From an uncultured Bacilli bacterium (GTDB lineage: Bacteria > Bacillota_I > Bacilli_A > RF39 > UBA660), in assembly GCA_910586295.1 (NCBI GenBank), contig CAJUGE010000071.1:1-18635 (forward strand): a stretch of DNA of 18,635 bases, in the 5' to 3' direction. The notes under the pieces were generated by a model that saw nothing but the letters and a program-made list of their open reading frames with translations, ran no database searches and had not been told where the DNA came from. Shown in pieces: positions 6,923-14,585 of the stretch. A program made the translations under genes and the position numbers. Within the stretch, counting starts at the first letter, position 1; every line of letters starts with the position of its first letter.

Positions 6923-7352
6923 ATGTATATGAAAAATAGAAAACCTAATAGAATTGAAAAGTAAAAATCATATCAAGATGAGAAATGGAAATTACTATGC
7001 TAGACTTATCATTATAGAGAGTATAAAATAAAATATATCTTATATATAACAGAATTTTTTACTCTAGGTTCACTTATAATATTATGGTTAATCTACTATT
7101 TATTTAAACATTACTTTTACAAAAGAAAATAATTATTTATGTCTATAACTCTTATTTTATTAACAATATTAAAATTATCATCTACTTTTTAGCATTATAT
7201 ATTTCAAAAATATAGATTTGTTTAACAAAGAGAATATAGTTGAAATTATTTTACTGGAACCATTAATATTCTTAATACTAGATTATAAGATAATTTTAAA
7301 GGATGAGACAAAATCGTTTACTGAACAAAAAATCAAATCTCAAAAGACTTAG
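6923..7352 (+). pseudogene. decayed membrane-protein gene
   Basis: No open frame survives, yet one frame from ATG 6923 reads MYMKNRKPNRIEK, stop, KSYQDEKWKLLC, stop, TYHYREYKIKYILYITEFF and a membrane segment (LGSLIILWLIYYLF), stop, then another hydrophobic run (MSITLILLTILKL). A shift near 7185 continues as LFSIIYFKNIDLFNKENIVE, then LLEPLIFLILDYKIIL, up to a TAG at 7350. The succession of membrane segments with charged loops suggests a small multi-span protein broken by three stops and a frameshift. The family is not recognised. The first residues also recall the start of IS200-like REP-associated transposases, but the rest does not fit. The 6789-7302 stretch holds nothing else I can support. 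Confidence 0.35.
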
Positions 7353-7617
7353 AGACAACCCATTCAAACTATTTATAGCTTCTTTTATACTTAAAATATT
7401 GGAAATACTTAGGCTTCTTTCCACCATATACTATAGAAGAAGGACTACTTCTATTTGGAATAATAGGTGTGGTTTTGTCTATATACTTGTACCCATCCTA
7501 GATGACTTATACAAGAGACTAGAACCAAAAGTAAGAGGAACAATATATATAATACTTCTAATAATACTTGCAATAGATTTTACTTATTCTTGCTTAAAAC
7601 CTTATTATAGTAGATGA
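7303..7617 (+). pseudogene. truncated and frameshifted CmpB-family tail
   Basis: From 7342 the DNA matches the end of the DUF975-CmpB gene: 7342-7391 is 48/50 identical to 6420-6469 (RDNPFKLFIASFIL). A 53-bp deletion then throws the frame. In the other frame the text continues as LKYWKYLGFFPPYTIEEGLLLFGIIG, and the original frame is regained around GFVYILVPILDDLYK. The 5' two thirds of a normal gene are missing and no ribosome site precedes the apparent start. The open frame is a mosaic of right and wrong frames, so the product should not be taken as a real protein. Confidence 0.75.
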
Positions 7618-7638
7618 AATAACAGAAGTGTACATACA

Positions 7639-7670
7639 AAAAGAATAGATTTCTCAATTTCTATTCTTTT
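7639..7670. terminator. bidirectional terminator
   Basis: AAAAGAATAGA (7639-7649) and TCTATTCTTTT (7660-7670) form a perfect 11-bp stem with a 10-nt loop. T-runs follow on both strands. It lies between the CmpB remnant and the 3' end of the minus-strand lipoprotein gene, eight bases past the latter's stop codon. Confidence 0.75.
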
Positions 7671-7678
7671 ACTTTAAT

Positions 7679-9121
7679 TTAAAGATTTATTTCATATGGA
7701 GAATTAGCACTTCCGTTTCCACCTGTTACTAAAACTTCAGATTTTAATGAAATAACTGGTCTAACAACAGCATTATCACTAACATAGTAAGGATTTAAGT
7801 AGCCAGGGTTACTAGAACCGCGTACATAAAATACCCATGCAATGCCATTACTACCAAAACGGTATGGACTCATTGTCCACCAAAATTTATCTCCAGTTGA
7901 GCTTCCTCCACTTGCATTTAAATAATAATAAGCATTAGGATTCTTTGTTTCGTTTAACCCTCCTGCATATACAACTTCATCCGCTGTCATTATTCCAAAT
8001 GTAGAGAATTTATCATTTGAGTTACTACATGCAAATATTGGCATTCCTTTATTTGCTAATCTACTATATGCTGCATAATAAAATGTTGCATTCATACTAT
8101 ATGAACCACTTCCTATATTTCTATCATTACAATATATTGCATTTGAATCTATATAGTTTTTATTGGCACTTGAAAGTGAATTATACCATGCTTCTACTGT
8201 TGTATATGCATTACTCTTTGTTGAATTTCCTCTATCTGCTGCCAAACTTCCTCCTAATGTATATTTCCATCCTACATATGCTGGATGATCATATTGACCG
8301 TCACTTGTTGCATAGTGCTGCGTACTTCCTATATATCCATCTTCTCCACCAGTTCCAGCATATAGTAATCTCACTGAACCATTACCGTTTATTCTTATAA
8401 TCCTCCATAATTTACCAGCAAAACTTACCCAGTTATTCATTCCACTTCCATCTCCACTAAAGTAGTATGTTGTCCCTTGATCATCAATTCCTGCATATAG
8501 TCCTCCAGTTAATCCTGCTGGTGTATCTACATGAGTACTATTATCTATTAAAGTAAAATTTGTTCTCTTTCTATTTATATCAGCATTATAAGCATTCTTT
8601 ATAGTTCCAGCCAAAGTCTTATCTTCTATTGTTATATGACAAGTTTGATTAGAATTCACATTACTTATAATAACTTTATTACCATCTATTACTCCATTAC
8701 ATCCTGTTACACTTTCTATTATAGAACTTGAATATATCTTTATTGTCCCATTTTGAGTAGTAGCTTTTGATAGACTATCTAAACTTAGCGTATTATTTGA
8801 TTTTACAGTTACTCTATAGCCTTCTTTATTTATATCTTTTGTAAAATCTACCATACATCTATCACTACTCTCAACTTTAGTAAGTTCTACTTCCCAGTTA
8901 TCATTATCCCACATCATATCTGTTCCGTTATCACAAACTATCTTATTAACAAAATAGCCATCTTCTTTTGTAGGTTTTTCTTTTGCTACTTCGCCATCTA
9001 TTGTATAACTTAGCATTCCATTTGTTTCTACTACTTGTTTACTTTCCTCTTTTTTCTTACTTTCGCATCCAGTTAAAAAAACTGAAATTATTAAAGCAAT
9101 CAATAATATTTTACTTTTCAT
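7679..9121 (-). CDS. surface lipoprotein with DUF6273-like domain
   Basis: The best start is the ATG ending at 9121, with AAAGGAA five bases upstream; a start 11 codons earlier has no ribosome site and would spoil the signal peptide. The 480-aa product has lipobox L16-T-G-C19, then a charged linker. Two beta-type modules with paired cysteines follow (C63/C89 with the pattern CDNG-x-W-x-W-x-C, and C141/C161). From about residue 200 comes a domain with WRIIRINGNGSVRLLYAG, many short Gly/Ser/Tyr turns, FWWTMSPYRFG and VRPVISLKS. This architecture is common in surface proteins of uncultured low-GC Firmicutes and resembles DUF6273/FGE-like lectin folds. A role in adhesion or ligand binding is inferred. 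Its promoter overlaps operator copies facing the divergent XRE gene. Confidence 0.8.
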   Translation of the reverse strand: MKSKILLIALIISVFLTGCESKKKEESKQVVETNGMLSYTIDGEVAKEKPTKEDGYFVNKIVCDNGTDMMWDNDNWEVELTKVESSDRCMVDFTKDINKEGYRVTVKSNNTLSLDSLSKATTQNGTIKIYSSSIIESVTGCNGVIDGNKVIISNVNSNQTCHITIEDKTLAGTIKNAYNADINRKRTNFTLIDNSTHVDTPAGLTGGLYAGIDDQGTTYYFSGDGSGMNNWVSFAGKLWRIIRINGNGSVRLLYAGTGGEDGYIGSTQHYATSDGQYDHPAYVGWKYTLGGSLAADRGNSTKSNAYTTVEAWYNSLSSANKNYIDSNAIYCNDRNIGSGSYSMNATFYYAAYSRLANKGMPIFACSNSNDKFSTFGIMTADEVVYAGGLNETKNPNAYYYLNASGGSSTGDKFWWTMSPYRFGSNGIAWVFYVRGSSNPGYLNPYYVSDNAVVRPVISLKSEVLVTGGNGSANSPYEINL

Positions 9122-9145
9122 AAGTTCCTTTCTACCCTTACTATA

Positions 9146-9162
9146 TATCTGCAACGCAGATA
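9146..9162. promoter_or_regulatory. operator O1 (TATCT-N7-AGATA)
   Basis: TATCTGCAACGCAGATA, with perfect arms extending to 9143-9165. It lies in the leader of the lipoprotein gene, just downstream of its expected transcription start, where a bound repressor would act as a roadblock. Confidence 0.75.
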
Positions 9163-9172
9163 TATTAACTAA

Positions 9173-9201
9173 ATTTTATATCTAGATTCTAGATATGTCA
9201 A
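9173..9201 (-). promoter_or_regulatory. lipoprotein promoter
   Basis: On the minus strand TTGACA (9196-9201) and TAAAAT (9173-9178) are separated by 17 bases. Those 17 bases (9179-9195) are operator O2 exactly, so repressor and RNA polymerase would compete directly. Confidence 0.8.
9179..9195. promoter_or_regulatory. operator O2 (TATCT-N7-AGATA)
   Basis: TATCTAGATTCTAGATA. With the flanking bases it becomes a 19-bp palindrome around one central base. It fills the spacer of the lipoprotein promoter. The O1-O2 centre distance is 33 bp. Confidence 0.8.
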
Positions 9202-9209
9202 GCAAAAAA

Positions 9210-9226
9210 TATCTATATAATAGATA
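9210..9226. promoter_or_regulatory. operator O3 (TATCT-N7-AGATA) overlapping the regulator's -10
   Basis: TATCTATATAATAGATA. Its centre contains TATAAT (9216-9221), the likely -10 of the plus-strand XRE gene, so autorepression is expected. No clear -35 is seen upstream. The O2-O3 centre distance is 31 bp. Confidence 0.75.
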
Positions 9227-9246
9227 ATTTTTATAGGTGATAAAAT

Positions 9247-9483
9247 ATGATAGGCAAAATTTTAAGAACTATGAGACGAGTAAGAAAACTTAAACAGTCT
9301 GATATAACCAAATTAACTGGCATTCCTCAAAACACTTTATCTCAATATGAAACAGGGTTAGTACAACCAACCTTTGAAACTATAGAAAGAATTGCAACAG
9401 CATGTGGATATACAATAAATTTTAAAGATAATTCCAGTAAACAAGTTTTAAACTCTAAAAACATAGATAGAGAAGAAATATAA
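9247..9483 (+). CDS. XRE-family HTH transcriptional regulator
   Basis: A 78-aa protein with a single Cro/C1-type helix-turn-helix (about residues 5-62). It has the usual sequence order: ILRTMRRVRKLKQSDITKLTG, then IPQNTLSQYETG as recognition helix and turn, then PTFETIERIATACGYTINF. The short polar tail (63-78) leaves little room for a separate sensor domain. AGGTG is seven bases before ATG. It is divergent from the lipoprotein gene, and the 125 bases between them carry three matching palindromes, so it very probably represses both genes as a dimer. What relieves repression is not visible: no peptidase or sensor partner is adjacent. Confidence 0.88.
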   Translation: MIGKILRTMRRVRKLKQSDITKLTGIPQNTLSQYETGLVQPTFETIERIATACGYTINFKDNSSKQVLNSKNIDREEI

Positions 9484-9553
9484 AAAGTAAATTTAAAGCT
9501 TAACAGGATTAAAAATATAATACCTTCAATATGGATATCATATACAAATGGAC

Positions 9554-9582
9554 TTTAAATTTTTAAAATAACCTAGTATAAT
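9554..9582 (+). promoter_or_regulatory. probable promoter of the pepF operon
   Basis: TTTAAA (9554-9559), a 17-base spacer and a perfect TATAAT (9577-9582), 18 bases before the start codon of pepF. The -35 is weak (four of six). Confidence 0.55.
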
Positions 9583-9600
9583 GAACAATATGGAGGGAAC

Positions 9601-11394
9601 ATGAAATTATTAAAAAGAGAAGAAGTAGAAAATAAATACAAATGGAATTTAAAATCAATAATCAAAGATGAAGAAGACCTACAAGAAAAAAGTAAAGAAA
9701 TAGAAAAACTATTAAAAGAAGTTACAAAATACAAAGGAAAGATAATGGAAAGTTCTACCACACTATTAGAATTTTTAGAACTAAATGACAAGTTATCAAG
9801 ACTAGTTGGTTTATTATATGTATATGTTTCACTTAAACTAGATGAAGATACTACTGACACTGCAAGCCAAGAAACAAAAGAAAAAATAGAAAAACTAATT
9901 GAAACAGTAGAAGAAAACACAACGTTCATCATGCCAGAACTTTTAAATTCTTCTTATGACCAAGTATTAAAGTACATTAAAGAAAACAACAAACTAGAAC
10001 TCTACACCTTTGACTTAGAAAAAGCATTTAGAAGAAAAGAACATATATTAAGTGAAGAAAAAGAAAATTTACTAACTAAAGCGAGCATAAATTTATATAA
10101 CTCATCCAACATATTTTATTATTTAAATAATTCAGATATAAAACTAGGTAGCATAAAAAATGAGAAAGACGAAGAAGTAGAATTAACATCTAGTAATTAT
10201 CACATATATATAGAAAGCAAAGAAAGAAACATTAGAAAAACTGCATTCGAAACACTCCACACATTTTGGGACAATCACAAAAACACAGTTTCTGCAATCT
10301 ACAAAGCAAAGCTTGGCGAAGTAGAGTTTAATAGAGACTTAAGAAACTATGGTTCTGCCTTAGAAATGTATCTCTTCTCTGACAAAATATCAGTGAATGT
10401 ATATAAAAATCTAATAGAAACAGTACACAAGAACTTAGACAAAATGTATGAATATCAAAATTTAAGAAAAAAATTATTAGGAGTCGAGGAGCTACACATG
10501 TATGATATATACGCACCTATCATAGATATTCCAGAAAAATCTTATACTTTTGAAGAAGCTAAAAATATCATACTAGAAGCCTTAAAACCACTAGGAGAAA
10601 CTTATATAAAAGATTTGACAAAAAGCTTTGATAACAATTGGATTGATATTTATCCCAACATAGGAAAAAGAAGTGGAGCTTACCAATGGGGTTCATATGA
10701 CTCAGAACCTAGAGTATTACTTAATTTTATGGGAACTATTGGAGATGTAAGTACAACCGCACACGAATTAGGACATGCAATGCATAGCTATTATTCAAAC
10801 AAACATCAAGAATATGTTTACTCTTCTTATCCAATATTTTTAGCAGAAATTGCTTCAACAGTAAATGAAGTTTTACTAAATGACTACTTATATAAACAAG
10901 CTAAAACTAAAGAAGAAAAATGCTACTACCTTAATGAACTAATAGACTTAATAAAAAGCACAGTATTTAGACAAACTATGTTCGCAGAATTTGAAAGTAT
11001 CATGCACGAAAAATATCAAAATAAAGAAACTATTACCGAAAAAGATTTAAGTAATACTTACTATAACTTAAATAAACTATACTTTGGTGAAAATGTAATA
11101 AGTGATAATTTAATAAGATATGAATGGGAAAGAATCCCACATTTCTATACACCATTCTATGTTTATAAATACGCAACTGGACTTTCTTCAGCAGTTTGCA
11201 TAGCATATAACATAATTAATAAAAAAGAAGGTTCACTAGAAAAATATCTAAACTTCTTAAAAAGTGGATGTAGTAAATATCCACTGGATATATTAATAGA
11301 TACAGGTGTTGACTTAATAAGTGGATATCCTATAGAAGAGACATTAAAAATATTTGGAGAAAAAGTTAATGAATTAAAAGAATTAACAAAGTGA
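9601..11394 (+). CDS. pepF: oligoendopeptidase F (M3 family zinc peptidase)
   Basis: This cytoplasmic zinc endopeptidase degrades short peptides. The 597-aa length is normal for PepF. Start: ATG with GGAGG five bases upstream. The N-terminal helical part (about 1-200) matches PepF, for example WNLKSI near the start and a YVYVSLKLDEDT stretch. The active site is H388-E-L-G-H392 within TTAHELGHAMHSYY, and the third zinc ligand is E416 in AEIASTVNE. The C-terminal region has YEWERIPHFYTPFYVYKYATGLS, which lines the substrate cleft in this family. It heads a tight run of genes; the next start follows the stop codon by six bases. Its likely task is recycling of imported or internal peptides. Confidence 0.96.
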   Translation: MKLLKREEVENKYKWNLKSIIKDEEDLQEKSKEIEKLLKEVTKYKGKIMESSTTLLEFLELNDKLSRLVGLLYVYVSLKLDEDTTDTASQETKEKIEKLIETVEENTTFIMPELLNSSYDQVLKYIKENNKLELYTFDLEKAFRRKEHILSEEKENLLTKASINLYNSSNIFYYLNNSDIKLGSIKNEKDEEVELTSSNYHIYIESKERNIRKTAFETLHTFWDNHKNTVSAIYKAKLGEVEFNRDLRNYGSALEMYLFSDKISVNVYKNLIETVHKNLDKMYEYQNLRKKLLGVEELHMYDIYAPIIDIPEKSYTFEEAKNIILEALKPLGETYIKDLTKSFDNNWIDIYPNIGKRSGAYQWGSYDSEPRVLLNFMGTIGDVSTTAHELGHAMHSYYSNKHQEYVYSSYPIFLAEIASTVNEVLLNDYLYKQAKTKEEKCYYLNELIDLIKSTVFRQTMFAEFESIMHEKYQNKETITEKDLSNTYYNLNKLYFGENVISDNLIRYEWERIPHFYTPFYVYKYATGLSSAVCIAYNIINKKEGSLEKYLNFLKSGCSKYPLDILIDTGVDLISGYPIEETLKIFGEKVNELKELTK

Positions 11395-11400
11395 GGAAAA

Positions 11401-11697
11401 ATGGAATATAAAGAATTAAGAAAAAAATTTAGAATACTATGTAAAAAAGAAAAACGTACATGCTATAATTTTATATTTTTAGGTTCATTTCTAGCAATAC
11501 TAGGATTTATAACAGCAATAATAACTTTAATATTAGCAAAAAGATTTATAATAAAATATCCTGCATACCAATACTTGTTTGGTGTTGGAAGTGTATTTGC
11601 TATAGTTGGACTTGTCCTATATTTTATTGGTGCAATCACATTTAATAATGATTTAAAAAATATAATAAAAATAATGAAAGAGAGAAACGATGAATAA
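11401..11697 (+). CDS. small two-TM membrane protein
   Basis: 98 aa. A basic N-terminus (about 1-20, with two Cys) is followed by membrane segments at roughly residues 23-46 and 58-81, joined by a short loop (KRFIIKYPAYQY), and a charged tail. The ribosome site GTGAGG overlaps the stop codon of pepF, and its own 3' end overlaps the next start by eight bases, so it is certainly in the same transcript. The family is not recognised. Both ends are predicted on the cytoplasmic side. Confidence 0.75.
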   Translation: MEYKELRKKFRILCKKEKRTCYNFIFLGSFLAILGFITAIITLILAKRFIIKYPAYQYLFGVGSVFAIVGLVLYFIGAITFNNDLKNIIKIMKERNDE

Positions 11698-12142
11698 AGA
11701 AGTGAGAAAGGCAGTTAGAACATTTTTAATAGACGAAGATAAAGTACTAGCTATTAAATATAAAAGTGGAAACATCTTAGATTTCTATGATATACCTGGC
11801 GGTAAAATAGAAGAAAACGAAACATCTGAACAAGCCTCAATAAGAGAATTTAAAGAAGAAACAGGCATAGATATAAGTAATGAGATTTATAAAGGGAAAG
11901 TTATTATAGAATATCCCAATAAAATATATGACTTTGATATATATGTAGTAAAAGAATATGAAGGTATGCCAAAAGAATTTGAAGAAAATTATTCGATGTG
12001 GCTCAAATCACAAGAACTACTAGAAAAAGACAACACACTTCCAAGTATTGAAATTATAAAATATCTAAGTAGAGATATAATAAATTTAAAGATATTAGTT
12101 AATAATAATCATAAAATAGTTAGCATTTGCGAATTACAATAA
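11690..12142 (+). CDS. Nudix hydrolase
   Basis: A 150-aa protein with a perfect Nudix box at residues 38-60 (G-x5-E-x7-REFKEETGI), including the metal-binding Glu pair. This fold hydrolyses nucleoside diphosphates linked to another group, such as damaged nucleotides, nucleotide sugars or dinucleoside polyphosphates. The substrate cannot be read from the sequence. Before the box, YDIPGG is the usual strand. The last 40 residues (from about 110) are a less conserved tail ending in ICELQ. It starts inside the previous gene (GATGAATAA overlap), indicating translational coupling. Confidence 0.92.
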   Translation: MNKEVRKAVRTFLIDEDKVLAIKYKSGNILDFYDIPGGKIEENETSEQASIREFKEETGIDISNEIYKGKVIIEYPNKIYDFDIYVVKEYEGMPKEFEENYSMWLKSQELLEKDNTLPSIEIIKYLSRDIINLKILVNNNHKIVSICELQ

Positions 12143-12153
12143 AGGAGATTATA

Positions 12154-12498
12154 ATGATATATAAAATAAGTAAAGAATACACTGAGACACCAGGAGGTAG
12201 ATACATAAATGGAGGTAAGTACTCAGGAGAAGACTTTAGAAATAACCACTTAATACCATTAATAGAAAGATGTAAAGAACAAGAAGAAACATTAATAATA
12301 GACTTAGATGGTGGCTATGGTTATAGTACAGGATTCTTAGAAGAAACTTTTGGTGGACTAATAAGAAAAGGATACACGCAAGAAACATTAAACATAATAA
12401 GTTTTATTTCTAATGAAGAACCCGAACTAATAGACACTATCTTAACATATATAAAAGAAGAAAATGATAGAATACAAAAAAGAAAACTTACAATGTGA
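12154..12498 (+). CDS. DUF4325 (STAS-like) protein
   Basis: 114 aa from the ATG at 12154, chosen because AAAGGAG (12141-12147) lies seven bases upstream; an earlier TTG has no such support. The core reads TPGGRYINGGKYSGEDFRNN, LIPLIERCKEQEETLIIDLDG and TGFLEETFGGLIRKGY, which fits the STAS-like DUF4325 family. The strand-helix with an Asp-rich turn (IDLDG) is where STAS proteins bind partners. DUF4325 proteins are often encoded beside GHKL-type ATPases; none is present here. Function is unknown. It sits in the pepF-Nudix gene run, 11 bases after the Nudix stop. Confidence 0.8.
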   Translation: MIYKISKEYTETPGGRYINGGKYSGEDFRNNHLIPLIERCKEQEETLIIDLDGGYGYSTGFLEETFGGLIRKGYTQETLNIISFISNEEPELIDTILTYIKEENDRIQKRKLTM

Positions 12499-12529
12499 TA
12501 TAATAACATATAGAAAGTAGGAGAATATT

Positions 12530-13372
12530 ATGAATCAAAAGACATGGTTAATAACAGGAATCAGTAGTGGCTTCGGATATGAACTAACGAGACAATTATT
12601 AGAAAGTGGAAACAATGTAGTTGGAACAATACAAAAAGAAAGTGAAACAGAAAAAATAAGATTCTTTTATGAAACATATCCAAATCAATTTGAATATGAA
12701 GTATTAGATATTAGAGATTCCTATACATCTAGTAAAGTTGTTGAAGGAGCATTCAAAAGACATACTAAAGTAGATGTAGTTGTAAGTAATGCAGGTTATG
12801 GATTATATGGAGCAGCAGAAGAAGTGACAAAACAAGAAATAGACGATATAATCTCAGCAAATTTGACTGGTTCAATAATGTTTATAAAAAATACATTGCC
12901 ATATTTAAGAAAACAAGGTGGAGGAAGAATAATACAAATATCTAGTTATGAAGGTCAAGTTGCTACTCCAGGAAGTTCGATATATAATGCCACGAAATTT
13001 GGAATTGAAGGTTTTTGTGAATCATTATCACAAGAAATCGCACCTTTTAATATAGGTGTAACAATAATTGAACCAGGAAAATCAAGAACAAGCTTTGAAT
13101 ATGCAAGCGTAAAAACGACAGGAACTCTTAGTGAATATGATATATCTCCTGCACATAATTATTTAACGAGAACTATGACTCCTTCACCAGGAAATCCAAT
13201 GTTAATCGCTGCTAGAATTATAGAAAGTGCTAACATTAATCCCGCTCCACTTAGAGTAATACTTGGTAAAGAAGCAATTGAGGAAACTATCACTACTCTT
13301 GAATCCAGACTCACAGTATATAAATCTCAAATTAAATTAGCGGCTACTACAGATTACAATAATAATTTATAA
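12530..13372 (+). CDS. short-chain dehydrogenase/reductase (classical SDR)
   Basis: 280 aa. The NAD(P)-binding motif is TGISSGFG (9-16), with NAG at 87-89, the catalytic Ser in IIQISS (138/139), and Tyr152/Lys156 in YNATK. The segment PGKSRTSFEYASVKT after the active site matches the substrate loop of SDRs that oxidise or reduce small alcohols and ketones. The lack of a basic pair after the second strand (VVGTIQKESE) leaves the cofactor open. AGGAG precedes ATG by seven bases. It follows the DUF4325 gene by 31 bases and ends the gene run at the terminator 13373-13401. The substrate is unknown. Confidence 0.93.
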   Translation: MNQKTWLITGISSGFGYELTRQLLESGNNVVGTIQKESETEKIRFFYETYPNQFEYEVLDIRDSYTSSKVVEGAFKRHTKVDVVVSNAGYGLYGAAEEVTKQEIDDIISANLTGSIMFIKNTLPYLRKQGGGRIIQISSYEGQVATPGSSIYNATKFGIEGFCESLSQEIAPFNIGVTIIEPGKSRTSFEYASVKTTGTLSEYDISPAHNYLTRTMTPSPGNPMLIAARIIESANINPAPLRVILGKEAIEETITTLESRLTVYKSQIKLAATTDYNNNL

Positions 13373-13401
13373 AATACTTAGGATAATTTCTGAGTATTTT
13401 T
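13373..13401 (+). terminator. terminator after the SDR gene
   Basis: AATACTTAG (13373-13381) pairs with CTGAGTATT (13390-13398) with one G-U pair, followed by a T-run. It begins directly after the stop codon. Confidence 0.8.
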
Positions 13402-13467
13402 GTGTTCTAGTACATAAAAATAATGTAAACTAATAAAGAAATTAATATATAAGAAAAAACAAAATGC

Positions 13468-13473
13468 TATAAT
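13468..13473 (+). promoter_or_regulatory. extended -10 of the alcohol dehydrogenase gene
   Basis: TGC-TATAAT, a perfect -10 with the TGn extension, 24 bases before the TTG start. No recognisable -35, which an extended -10 can tolerate. Confidence 0.6.
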
Positions 13474-13497
13474 TATTACTATAAGGAGAGTGAAAAT

Positions 13498-14523
13498 TTG
13501 AAAAGTGTTATCATAAAAGACAAAAAACTATTAGAAGTTACAGAGCTAGAAAACATAATACCTGATGGTAAAAACGTAATAATTGAAGTGACAAAAGCTG
13601 GAATATGTGGTTCAGATATTCATAATTGGGAAGCAGGAGAACCTAAAGGACTTGTAATGGGGCATGAATACTGTGGTAAAGTAATAAATCCTGGTTCAAG
13701 AAGCGATTTAAACATAGGAGATAGAGTAACCTCTCTACCTATCTCACCATGCGGTGTGTGTCAAGCTTGCAAAACAGGGAACCCTCAATATTGTGCACAT
13801 ACTTGGGAAAATGCACTAGGACTTTCTATATCTAATCAAGGTGCTTACGGAGAAATAATTAAAGTGAACCCAGACTTAGTATTAAAAGCTCCAGAAAACA
13901 TGACAGACGAAGAAATTGCAATGGTAGAGCCTGTCGCTGTAGGACTTCATGCGGTTCATCTAGCAAACATAACAGTTGGGCAAAAAGTCTTGGTAATTGG
14001 CGGAGGAATAATAGGATTAGTATCTGCAATGTTTGCAAATAATGAAGGTGCAAGTTTAGTAGCATTATCAGAAACAAATGAAAAGAGAGGACAAAATGCA
14101 ATTAATCTAGGAGTAGCAGAAAAATTCTTAGATGCCAAAAACCCAAACTTTATTAATGAAGCATTAGAAATATCTAATGGTGGATTTGATGTAGTCTTAG
14201 AATGTTGTGGAAATTCACAAGCAGTAACAAGCGCTATAATGGCTTGTCGTCCAGGAGGAAAAGTGATACTTGTAGGTGTAGCCACTACGAATATAGAAGT
14301 TCCAACAGTAATGGCGGTGCTAAAAGAAATATCTTTACAAGGCGCAATAGCATACACCAAAGAAGAATTTATTACTACAATGGATTTAATATCAAAAAAG
14401 AAAATTGATGTTTCAAAATTCGTAAGTGAAACAATTAGCCTAGAAAAAGTACAAGAAGCATTTATAGAACTAACAAATGGTAGTAGTGAAAAAATAAAAG
14501 TATTAATAAATCCTAAATTATAA
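13498..14523 (+). CDS. zinc-dependent alcohol/polyol dehydrogenase (MDR family)
   Basis: 341 aa with a TTG start, supported by AAGGAG eight bases upstream; no in-frame ATG is available. Catalytic zinc ligands are C37 (GICGSD), H56-E57 (GHE) and E144 (VEPVAVG). The structural zinc site is complete: C85, C88, C91 and C99. The Rossmann glycines are at 168-173 (GGGIIG). After the second strand a Glu (ALSETNEKR) suggests NAD rather than NADP. Closest groups by pattern are threonine, sorbitol and butanediol dehydrogenases, but the substrate is not resolved. It is a single-gene unit with its own promoter and a terminator at 14522-14551. Confidence 0.93.
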   Translation: MKSVIIKDKKLLEVTELENIIPDGKNVIIEVTKAGICGSDIHNWEAGEPKGLVMGHEYCGKVINPGSRSDLNIGDRVTSLPISPCGVCQACKTGNPQYCAHTWENALGLSISNQGAYGEIIKVNPDLVLKAPENMTDEEIAMVEPVAVGLHAVHLANITVGQKVLVIGGGIIGLVSAMFANNEGASLVALSETNEKRGQNAINLGVAEKFLDAKNPNFINEALEISNGGFDVVLECCGNSQAVTSAIMACRPGGKVILVGVATTNIEVPTVMAVLKEISLQGAIAYTKEEFITTMDLISKKKIDVSKFVSETISLEKVQEAFIELTNGSSEKIKVLINPKL

Positions 14524-14551
14524 AAATGGTATTATTTATAACCATTTTTTT
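14522..14551 (+). terminator. terminator after the alcohol dehydrogenase
   Basis: AAAAATGGT (14522-14530) pairs with ACCATTTTT (14541-14549) and continues into a T-run. The left arm overlaps the stop codon. Confidence 0.85.
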
Positions 14552-14585
14552 CTACTATCAGAAATATTCCTTTGGAAAAACATAA

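Noticed and set aside
6923..6964. MYMKNRKPNRIEK as the start of a REP-associated IS200-like transposase
   Set aside because: Only the first ten residues resemble that family; what follows in any frame is membrane-protein-like.
9143..9226. CRISPR-like or phage attachment repeats between the XRE and lipoprotein genes
   Set aside because: The units are palindromic operators with variable centres, not direct repeats with spacers.
13859..14408. Several open frames in other frames of the alcohol dehydrogenase gene
   Set aside because: All are shadows of a clearly conserved zinc dehydrogenase.
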